From positions 1 to 12,815 of the forward strand of contig CAILTC010000075.1 of the NCBI GenBank assembly GCA_903837025.1: DNA of 12,815 nt. The letters run 5' to 3'. Below, in pieces: positions 1 to 6,102 of the stretch. The stretch's first letter is position 1, and every line of letters starts with the position of its first letter. The notes under the pieces were generated by a model, which saw only the letters and a list, made by a program, of their open reading frames with translations, was not told the DNA's origin and did no database searches. The position numbers and the translations under genes were made by a program. The DNA is from an uncultured Bacteroidota bacterium. Lineage in GTDB: Bacteria > Bacteroidota > Bacteroidia > Flavobacteriales > Flavobacteriaceae.

Positions 1-79
1 AGGCAGATATTTAGACGGCATTTAGACATGGAAATCCATTTTTTTTATGCCCAATCGGCCTCCTTTGTCTTCGATCAAC

Positions 80-637
80 CTAATTCAGTATAAACCTGTA
101 ACCAATGCTAATCCCAACAGGTGAAAAATCATTCTTAAAAACAACGGAGTGGTTCGTCTTAAGGTCATCCAGATAAGCCTTGTAATCGGGATTGCGTATC
201 GGCAACAAGAGGGCCAATGACCAGTAACCGCGGCTTGATGGTCTTGATTTATAATCGATTCCAAATCCAAAAGTGGGTCCGTAGAAAAATTTGTTGTATT
301 CCTTCATATTTGTTATGGCAATTCCAACATTGTACCCATACATGGCAAGCAGATAAGGGGCAATCCTTGAAATCGGCTTATCGGTGGCAAACCTTAACTT
401 TGCACCGGCATTGAACCCCATACCGGCAATCGCATAACCGGCACCTGCAAAAAACCCGATATTTCTTTGGGGATAGACCAAAATACTCCCACCAAAACCG
501 CCATAATCGAGTCCGGCACCAAGTCCGATAGACGTTTTATCAATTACACCCGTCTGTTTTACCGGAGCAAACTCCTGAGAATAAGCTGTAAAAACAGCGC
601 AAAAAACAACACTTAAGAGAAGCCAATACTTTTTCAT
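80..637 (-). CDS. Small secreted, probably outer-membrane beta-barrel protein of unknown function
   Basis: The 185-residue product starts with a signal peptide (MKKYW, hydrophobic core to about residue 18, likely cleavage near AYS-QE at 20/21). The rest is rich in glycine and aromatic residues with alternating hydrophobic stretches (GLGAGLDYGGFGG, FFAGAGYAIAGMGF) and ends in GISIGYRFILN, a pattern typical of small outer-membrane barrels. I do not recognise a named family. It lies directly downstream of lspA on the same strand, and its first 98 bases overlap the lspA reading frame. A TATGTTTG motif 19 bases before its ATG suggests its own promoter. Two sampled 60-base lines of the gene have about 48% G+C, higher than most of the window, which could mean separate origin. 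The C-terminus may be shortened by a frameshift (see findings). That it is exported is well supported; the barrel call is inference. Confidence 0.75.
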   Translation of the reverse strand: MKKYWLLLSVVFCAVFTAYSQEFAPVKQTGVIDKTSIGLGAGLDYGGFGGSILVYPQRNIGFFAGAGYAIAGMGFNAGAKLRFATDKPISRIAPYLLAMYGYNVGIAITNMKEYNKFFYGPTFGFGIDYKSRPSSRGYWSLALLLPIRNPDYKAYLDDLKTNHSVVFKNDFSPVGISIGYRFILN

Positions 638-1256
638 AACGAAAGATTAAGGAAGCAAACATAGCTATAATATTTTTATTGAAAACTAATAAAATTCCAA
701 CGCCGGTAGAAATAGCCATATCGGCAATATTGAAAATTGCGTTGAAGAATTTAAAATGTTGTCCGCCCCAAATCGGGAACCATTCAGGCCAGTTTCCTTC
801 AAACAAAGGAAAATACAACATATCGACTACTCGGCCATAAAGCCAATGACCGTAGGGTTTGTCAGCAAATAGAGTTGCCAAATTACCATAGCTCTCATCG
901 AAAATTACCCCATAAAAAACAGAATCGATAATATTGCCAAATGCTCCCGCTAAAATAAGTGAAATGGCCACAATTAAAAAATTGGAACTTTTCTTTTTAA
1001 CTGAATCCCAAAGCCAATATCCTATTCCTGTTACCGCAACCAATCGAAAAATGGTAAGAAATAATTTTCCGTAAAGCCCAGGAATTACAGTCCCCCAAGC
1101 CATTCCTTCGTTTTCAATGAAATGAATTCTGAACCAACTCATTCCCATAACCTTAATCTCATCTCCTAAAATGAAATTAGTTTTGATGTAGATTTTAGAA
1201 AGTTGGTCAACAACTAAGAGGATAAAAACAATCAGGTAAGCTTTTCTTAAATTCAT
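540..1256 (-). CDS. lspA: Lipoprotein signal peptidase (signal peptidase II)
   Basis: LspA is the inner-membrane aspartyl protease that removes the signal peptide from diacylglyceryl-modified prolipoproteins. Visible family motifs are DQ at residues 17-18 in the first membrane segment, NEGMAWG at 49-55, GAFGNIID ending at D111, GRVVDM with D145 and FNIADMAI with D179. D145 and D179 fit the catalytic aspartate pair. Four hydrophobic segments are present. I chose ATG 1256 over the upstream in-frame TTG at 1277, because that TTG lies inside the putative promoter box and the family usually begins MNLRKAY-like. The reading frame gives 238 residues. Homology to usual LspA proteins appears to end near VFNK (residues 191-194); the remaining ~44 residues, including a cysteine-rich tail, are read from the leader and start of the next gene. 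The active site is intact, so the enzyme is probably functional. Confidence 0.93.
   Translation of the reverse strand: MNLRKAYLIVFILLVVDQLSKIYIKTNFILGDEIKVMGMSWFRIHFIENEGMAWGTVIPGLYGKLFLTIFRLVAVTGIGYWLWDSVKKKSSNFLIVAISLILAGAFGNIIDSVFYGVIFDESYGNLATLFADKPYGHWLYGRVVDMLYFPLFEGNWPEWFPIWGGQHFKFFNAIFNIADMAISTGVGILLVFNKNIIAMFASLIFRYEKVLASLKCCFLRCFYSLFSGVCSGKTDGCN
656..663 (-). promoter_or_regulatory. Putative -7 promoter element for the small secreted protein gene
   Basis: On the minus strand this reads TATGTTTG, a full match to the Bacteroidota -7 consensus TAnnTTTG. The ATG at 637 lies 19 bases downstream, giving a leader of roughly a dozen bases. The motif sits inside the last part of the lspA reading frame. 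No clear -33 TTTG was seen, so this rests on the -7 match and position. Confidence 0.4.
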
Positions 1257-1274
1257 TTTGTAAATTTTAATGCG

Positions 1275-1282
1275 CAAAAGTA
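1275..1282 (-). promoter_or_regulatory. lspA: Putative -7 promoter element for lspA
   Basis: The minus strand reads TACTTTTG, matching TAnnTTTG, 18 bases before the lspA ATG at 1256 and just after the terminator at 1295-1320. Its position explains how lspA can be expressed despite the terminator, and argues against the TTG start at 1277. A T-rich run lies about where a -33 element would be, but no TTTG was seen. Confidence 0.5.
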
Positions 1283-1294
1283 TTATTATTTTCT

Positions 1295-1320
1295 AAAAAA
1301 AACGCCCCGAAAGGAGCGTT
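1295..1320 (-). terminator. Intrinsic terminator downstream of the DksA-like gene
   Basis: On the minus strand AACGCTCC and GGGGCGTT pair over 8 bp (one G-T wobble) around a TTTC loop, followed by a T run (8 T in all, including the stem end). The hairpin begins 22 bases after the stop codon of the DksA-like gene at 1342 and lies before lspA, so it should end most ileS-dksA transcripts. Confidence 0.8.
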
Positions 1321-1341
1321 AAAGGCTTTATATTTAGCAAA

Positions 1342-1722
1342 TTATCTTTGCAAATTTTTTGCTTCGATGCTCATTGTAGCATGAGGAACAATCAACAATC
1401 TGTCTTTGTTTATTAATTTCCCTGTTACTTTACAAACACCATAGGTTTTGTTTTCAACACGGAAAAGTGCATTTTTCAAGTCACGAATAAACTTTTCCTG
1501 ACGAATTGCTAATTGTGAATTCGCTTCCTTAGACATGGTTTCGCTTCCTTCTTCAAATGCTTTAAAAGTAGGCGAAGTATCGTCGGTTCCGTTGTTTAAA
1601 TCATTCATATAAGCACTTTTGATCAAATCTAAATCAGCTTGTGCTTTGTTTATTTTTTTAATAATTAATTCTTTGAACTCGGCTAAATCAGCGTCTGAGT
1701 ATCTTGCAACTTCGTCTATCAT
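1342..1722 (-). CDS. DksA/TraR-family transcription regulator with degenerate zinc site
   Basis: The 126-residue protein has the layout of the DksA/TraR family: a helical coiled-coil-like N-terminal part (residues 10-90, with an acidic turn NNGTDDTSPTF near 43-53) and a C-terminal finger region (YGVCKVTGKLINKDRLLIVPH). Family members bind in the RNA polymerase secondary channel and change promoter response, often with ppGpp. Here only C97 of the usual four zinc cysteines remains; T100, S118 and A121 occupy the other positions, so zinc binding as in E. coli DksA is unlikely. The ATG follows the ileS stop by 7 bases, indicating an operon with ileS, and a strong terminator follows. Similar cysteine-poor forms are, to my knowledge, common in flavobacteria, so this is lineage-typical rather than broken. 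The regulatory role is inferred from the family. Confidence 0.85.
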   Translation of the reverse strand: MIDEVARYSDADLAEFKELIIKKINKAQADLDLIKSAYMNDLNNGTDDTSPTFKAFEEGSETMSKEANSQLAIRQEKFIRDLKNALFRVENKTYGVCKVTGKLINKDRLLIVPHATMSIEAKNLQR

Positions 1723-1729
1723 TTTCTAA

Positions 1730-4700
1730 TTATTTTGTGATTGCTATTTTAGTTTTTATCTCGTCAAATTCTATTTCTATTCCGTCTTCAATATTTTCCT
1801 CAAAAACCAAGATTTCTGTTAAGGTTTCTGATTTAATATAATCCTCATTTGCCTTTACCGCTTCTTCTAAAATGGAATTTTTTTGCAAATGTACTTTAAT
1901 TTTATCAGTTACCTCAAATCCTGAATCTTTTCTTATGTTCTGAATTCGGTTTACCAATTCTCTGGCAATTCCTTCTTGTTTTAATTCCTCAGAAATGGTG
2001 ATGTCAAGTGCCACCGTTATTCCGTTAGAATTGGCGACCAACCAACCTTCAATGTCTTGTGAAGAAATAGCTACATCTTCTAAGGTTAAATTTACACTAT
2101 TTCCGGCAATAACAAGCAACAAGCTTCCTTCACGCTCTAAATCATTAATTTGTTTTTGAGATAATTGTTGTATCTCATTGGAAATCAAATTAATATCCTT
2201 TCCAAAACGCGGCCCAAGTGCTTTGAAATTTGGTTTTATTTGTTTCACTAAAATCCCCGAGGCATCGTCTAAAAGCACTATTTCTTTAACGTTTACTTCC
2301 GCTTTTATAAGGTCAGAAATCGCCTCAATTTCAGCTCTTTGATTGACGTCAAGCACCGGTATCATTACCTTTTGCAAAGGTTGACGCACCTTGATCATTT
2401 CCTTTTTTCGAAGTGATAAAACCAGTGATGATATAGTCTGTGCTTTCTGCATTTTGCTCTCCAACGATTTATCAACAAAGTTTCCAACATATTTTGGAAA
2501 TTCCGCCAAATGCACTGAGTCAAATTTTTCAGATTGTGTTGCCAACGTTAAATCTCTGTAAAGCTTGTCCATAAAGAAAGGGGCGATTGGCGCCCCAAGC
2601 TTGCTTATGGTCAATAAACAGGTGTATAGGGTTTGATAAGCTGCGATTTTATCGGTGGCATATTCGCCTTTCCAAAAACGACGACGACACAAACGAACGT
2701 ACCAGTTACTCAAGTTTTCTTGAACAAATTCCGAAATTGCTCGAGCAGCTTTCGTTGGTTCATAATCCGCATAAGCAGCATCAACTACTTTTACCAAAGT
2801 ATTCAATTCAGAAATAATCCATTGATCTATTTCCGGTCTTTCGTTTAACGGAATTTCCGCTTCAGCATACGTAAATTTATCAATGTTAGCATACAACGCA
2901 AAAAATGAATAGGTGTTGTATAAGGTACCGAAGAACTTACGACGAACCTCAGCAATTCCCTCTAAATCGAACTTTAAATTGTCCCAAGGATTCGCATTCG
3001 AAATCATATACCAACGGGTGGCATCTGGGCCATATTCATTTAATGTTTCGAAAGGATCGGCTGCATTTCCGAGACGTTTAGACATTTTTTGTCCATTTTT
3101 GTCTAATACCAAACCATTTGAAACTACATTTTTATAGGCTACTTTGTCAAAAACCAAAGTCGATATAGCGTGTAAAGTATAAAACCAACCACGAGTTTGA
3201 TCCACTCCTTCGGCAATAAAATCGGCTGGAAAATCTTTATTTCCGTCAATTTTATCTTTGTTTTCAAAAGGATAATGCCATTGTGCATAAGGCATAGAAC
3301 CTGAATCGAACCAAACGTCAATCAAATCGGATTCTCGTTTCATCGGTTTTCCTGATGCAGAAACCAAGGTGATTTCGTCAACCACATTTTTGTGTAAGTC
3401 AATTAAATCATAATTGGCTTCACTCATATTTCCAATTTCGAAACCCTTGAAAGGATTTGTTGCTTGAACACCAGCGGCAATAGCTTTTTCAATTTCGTTG
3501 TATAATTCTTCGACCGAACCGATCAGAATTTCTTCGGTTCCTTCTTCGTTTCTCCAAATTGGCAATGGAATTCCCCAAAAACGAGAGCGTGATAAATTCC
3601 AGTCATTGGCGTTTTTTAACCAATTTCCAAAACGTCCTTCCCCGGTTGCTTTTGGTTTCCAGTTGATAGTTTCGTTCAAATCGAACATTCGATCCCGCAC
3701 TTTCGTGATTTCGATAAACCAAGAATCTAATGGATAATATAAAATTGGCGTGTCGGTTCTCCAGCAATGAGGGTAACTGTGCACGTATTTTTCTACTTTG
3801 AAAGCTTTGTTTTCTTCTTTTAACTGAATGGCAATTTCCACATCCATCGAGCGTTCTGGTGCTTCGCCATCGGTGTAATATTCATTTTTAACGTATTTCC
3901 CAGAATAATTTCCTAAACCATCGATGAATTTACCTTGCAAATTCACTAATGGAACTGGGTTTCCGTTTTCGTCCAAAACTAACATTGGTGGTACTTCCGG
4001 AATAGCTTCTTTTGCTACTTTGGCATCATCAGCCCCAAATGTTGGCGCAGTGTGTACAATTCCTGTTCCATCTTCGGTGGTTACAAAATCTCCTGAAATT
4101 ACTCGGAAAGCATTTTCTGGATTTTGGTAAGGCAAAGTAAATGGCATTAATTGCTCGTAACGAATTCCAACTAAATCAGCGCCTTTACATTCTGAAACGA
4201 TATAAAACGGTATTTTTTTATCTTCTTGATTGTAATTTGACAATTCCGAAACATCCGAAATTTCGACATATTTACCAGCAAATTGTTTTCCTACCAAGTT
4301 TTTGGCAAGAATTACATTAATGGGTTCGAAAGTATATTGATTATACGTTGAAATTAAAACATAATCAATTTTAGCCCCAACAGTCAAAGCGGTATTTGAA
4401 GGCAAAGTCCAAGGAGTAGTTGTCCAAGCTAAAATAAATGTGTTTTCAAATAAATGTCCAATATTAAAAACCCTTTCTAAAAATGAGATACTGTCTTCTT
4501 CCACTTTGAACTGCGCCACAACAGTGGTATCAGAAACATCTCTATAACTTCCGGGTTGGTTCACTTCGTGCGAAGACAATCCCGTTCCCGCTTTTGGCGA
4601 ATAGGGTTGAATGGTGTAGCCTTTGTACATCAAATCCTTGTTGTAGATTTGTTTCAAAATCCACCAAACGGTTTCCATATACTTGGATTTGTAGGTGATG

Positions 4701-5149
4701 TAGGGATCTTCCATATCGACCCAATAGCCCATTTTTTCGGTCAAATCGTTCCACACATCAGTGTAACGCATCACGGTTTTTTTGCAAGCTTCGTTGTATT
4801 CTTCTACGGAAATAGTTTTTCCGATATCTTCTTTGGTAATTCCCAATGCGGCTTCAGTACCTAATTCTACAGGCAAACCATGGGTATCCCAGCCTGCTTT
4901 ACGCTTTACTTGGAATCCTTTTTGGGTTTTATAACGGCAAAATATATCTTTGATCGCACGCGCCATCACGTGGTGAATTCCCGGCAATCCGTTGGCCGAA
5001 GGCGGACCTTCAAAAAATACGAATGGTGGGTTGCCTTCGCGAGTGGTGATACTCTTCTCGAATATGTTTTCTTTTTTCCAAAATTCAAGTACTTCGGATG
5101 CAACTGTAGGCAAGTTAAGTCCTTTGTATTCAGTAAATTTTATGCTCAT
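1730..5149 (-). CDS. ileS: Isoleucyl-tRNA synthetase, type 2 with altered HIGH motif
   Basis: IleRS charges tRNA-Ile with isoleucine and edits mischarged valine. The 1139-residue protein is far longer than E. coli IleRS. The class I signature at residues 57-60 reads GIHH (context ANGLPGIHH) instead of HxGH. The KMSKR loop is intact at 688-692 (NGQKMSKRLGN). The inserted editing domain shows TTTPWTLPSNTAL (from 243) and GTGIVHTAPTFGADD (361-375). Other class I landmarks include GWDTHGLPVE (86-95) and LSRSRFWGIPLP (519-530). The C-terminal part carries the anticodon-binding helices and a long extension without the zinc-finger cysteines of IleRS1. These traits fit IleRS2, the mupirocin-tolerant, eukaryote-like type. 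It appears to be the only ileS in the window and therefore could be the housekeeping copy. It leads an operon with the DksA-like gene. The ATG at 5149 follows an A-rich leader. Confidence 0.97.
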   Translation of the reverse strand: MSIKFTEYKGLNLPTVASEVLEFWKKENIFEKSITTREGNPPFVFFEGPPSANGLPGIHHVMARAIKDIFCRYKTQKGFQVKRKAGWDTHGLPVELGTEAALGITKEDIGKTISVEEYNEACKKTVMRYTDVWNDLTEKMGYWVDMEDPYITYKSKYMETVWWILKQIYNKDLMYKGYTIQPYSPKAGTGLSSHEVNQPGSYRDVSDTTVVAQFKVEEDSISFLERVFNIGHLFENTFILAWTTTPWTLPSNTALTVGAKIDYVLISTYNQYTFEPINVILAKNLVGKQFAGKYVEISDVSELSNYNQEDKKIPFYIVSECKGADLVGIRYEQLMPFTLPYQNPENAFRVISGDFVTTEDGTGIVHTAPTFGADDAKVAKEAIPEVPPMLVLDENGNPVPLVNLQGKFIDGLGNYSGKYVKNEYYTDGEAPERSMDVEIAIQLKEENKAFKVEKYVHSYPHCWRTDTPILYYPLDSWFIEITKVRDRMFDLNETINWKPKATGEGRFGNWLKNANDWNLSRSRFWGIPLPIWRNEEGTEEILIGSVEELYNEIEKAIAAGVQATNPFKGFEIGNMSEANYDLIDLHKNVVDEITLVSASGKPMKRESDLIDVWFDSGSMPYAQWHYPFENKDKIDGNKDFPADFIAEGVDQTRGWFYTLHAISTLVFDKVAYKNVVSNGLVLDKNGQKMSKRLGNAADPFETLNEYGPDATRWYMISNANPWDNLKFDLEGIAEVRRKFFGTLYNTYSFFALYANIDKFTYAEAEIPLNERPEIDQWIISELNTLVKVVDAAYADYEPTKAARAISEFVQENLSNWYVRLCRRRFWKGEYATDKIAAYQTLYTCLLTISKLGAPIAPFFMDKLYRDLTLATQSEKFDSVHLAEFPKYVGNFVDKSLESKMQKAQTISSLVLSLRKKEMIKVRQPLQKVMIPVLDVNQRAEIEAISDLIKAEVNVKEIVLLDDASGILVKQIKPNFKALGPRFGKDINLISNEIQQLSQKQINDLEREGSLLLVIAGNSVNLTLEDVAISSQDIEGWLVANSNGITVALDITISEELKQEGIARELVNRIQNIRKDSGFEVTDKIKVHLQKNSILEEAVKANEDYIKSETLTEILVFEENIEDGIEIEFDEIKTKIAITK

Positions 5150-5173
5150 TTTATCTTTTCTTAATTCGTGGTG

Positions 5174-5181
5174 CGAAAGTA
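5174..5181 (-). promoter_or_regulatory. ileS: Putative -7 promoter element for ileS
   Basis: The minus strand reads TACTTTCG, one base from the TAnnTTTG consensus, 25 bases before the ileS ATG. It is preceded by the 7-bp tandem repeat at 5192-5219, which occupies the expected -33 zone; no TTTG is visible there. Confidence 0.4.
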
Positions 5182-5191
5182 ATAAATACTT

Positions 5192-5219
5192 ATGAATTAT
5201 GAGTTATGAGTTATAAGTT
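5192..5219. repeat. Four-copy 7-bp tandem repeat (ATGAGTT type)
   Basis: The plus strand holds ATGAATT, ATGAGTT, ATGAGTT and ATAAGTT back to back. It lies directly upstream of the putative ileS promoter. Similar short-period intergenic runs are familiar from Flavobacterium genomes; function is unknown. Confidence 0.75.
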
Positions 5220-5222
5220 TTT

Positions 5223-5316
5223 GTGCGTGAGGGATGGAAGAGGAAATCCTCCCGATTTCTTTTCGGGAGATTGTAACGAACAGCCCGACCTGTAGTTTTT
5301 ACGGAGGGTCACGCCT
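5223..5316. repeat. Palindromic intergenic element, candidate dispersed repeat
   Basis: The segment between ileS and recO is more GC-rich than typical intergenic DNA here and is highly structured. An outer inverted pair GCGTGA (5225-5230) and TCACGC (5309-5314) encloses a perfect 7-bp hairpin, CTCCCGA (5249-5255) and TCGGGAG (5263-5269), with a 7-base loop. A competing short stem GAGGA/TCCTC lies at 5240-5251. The second half contains AGCCCGACCTGTAG. There is no U-tract of a classical terminator and no reading frame. From memory, related elements ending in CCATCCCTCACGC and beginning GGCGTGACCC recur between genes in Flavobacterium genomes; that cannot be checked within one window. It ends 6 bases from the recO stop codon. 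Confidence 0.5.
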
Positions 5317-5322
5317 AAATTT

Positions 5323-6036
5323 TCAAGAAAAAACAGCTGCCAATACTTCTAAAGATTTTGGTTTTCGGAAACCGTCGAGATGAAAAGAGAAATAATCGAT
5401 TAGAATTTTCAAGACAATTTGTCTTTCGATTACATGGAAAGTTTTCTGGTCGTTGTCGAATTTTAGCGGAATGAGTTTTTTGAACAGATTCGTTTCATGT
5501 TCGGTGAGAGAACCCATACCGTGAAATGGGGTAAAAACGCCTTCATTAACATCGAAAAAAGGGAATTCTATTTCGGAAATATCAGGATAAAAACCGAGAT
5601 ATTTGGTGATTTCGAGCATTAAAATCAGGTGAAAATTAGCTGTTTGATCATGATTATCGAGCCAAAGCAAAGCGGTTTCTAAGAAAGCGAAAAGGTGTTC
5701 GTTTTTTTCTTCTTCGTGAATGGAATGGTGCAAAATTTCAGAAATAAACATCACGATCGTACTCTTGAAAATATCAGAATGCAGAGTTTGAAAGGGCATC
5801 GCAATTTTGATTTCCTTAAAATTTTCGAGTGTGCCTTTATTTTTATGTACGGCTTCGATTTCGAGAATGGTTAGCGGTTGGAAATAAGCGATTTTTTGGT
5901 TCGATTTTCGGGACGAAAAAGCATCGCGAACAAAGTAAGATTTTAAGCCACTAGACTCCGTAAAGCACTTTACAATCAGGCTTTTCTCTTTAAATTTGAG
6001 GGAGGAGATGACGATGGCTTTGGTTTTTACTTGCAA
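5323..6036 (-). CDS. recO: DNA repair protein RecO (TTG start)
   Basis: RecO works with RecF and RecR to load RecA on SSB-coated single-stranded DNA in gap repair. The 237-residue product has the N-terminal OB-fold region (TKAIVISSLKFKEKSLIVKC, then GLKSYFVRDAF and YFQPLTILEIE, residues 5-62) and a helical C-terminal domain ending FRKPKSLEVLAAVF. The CxxC zinc cluster found in some RecO proteins is absent. The start codon appears to be TTG at 6034-6036: family proteins begin MQ-like at this point and no in-frame ATG lies between it and the upstream TGA at 6070-6072. It lies 66 bases downstream of porZ on the same strand without a terminator between, so co-transcription is likely. The TAAATTTG overlapping the start resembles a -7 box but would place transcription start inside the gene. 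Confidence 0.92.
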   Translation of the reverse strand: MQVKTKAIVISSLKFKEKSLIVKCFTESSGLKSYFVRDAFSSRKSNQKIAYFQPLTILEIEAVHKNKGTLENFKEIKIAMPFQTLHSDIFKSTIVMFISEILHHSIHEEEKNEHLFAFLETALLWLDNHDQTANFHLILMLEITKYLGFYPDISEIEFPFFDVNEGVFTPFHGMGSLTEHETNLFKKLIPLKFDNDQKTFHVIERQIVLKILIDYFSFHLDGFRKPKSLEVLAAVFS

Positions 6037-6102
6037 ATTTAGATTGTAGATTAGTAGATGGAAGATTTTCAGAAACTGCTAGCTGAAATCTGCTATCTTA
6101 TT

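Noticed and set aside
1257..1277. Longer LspA start at the in-frame TTG
   Set aside because: The TTG lies in the putative -7 box and the added residues are not typical of the family.
2587..5195. Several plus-strand frames of 60-100 codons opposite ileS
   Set aside because: They lie within a strongly supported conserved gene and lack starts, motifs or promoters of their own.
5249..5269. Hairpin CTCCCGA/TCGGGAG as a recO terminator
   Set aside because: Downstream bases on the minus strand are GATTTCC, not a T run, so it fits better as part of the larger palindromic element.
6034..6041. TAAATTTG as a promoter for recO
   Set aside because: It overlaps the only plausible start codon, so transcription would begin inside the coding region; it also belongs to a locally repetitive leader.
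6064..6093. Imperfect inverted repeat between porZ and recO as a terminator
   Set aside because: The stem has a bulge and there is no T run on either side, so read-through into recO is expected.
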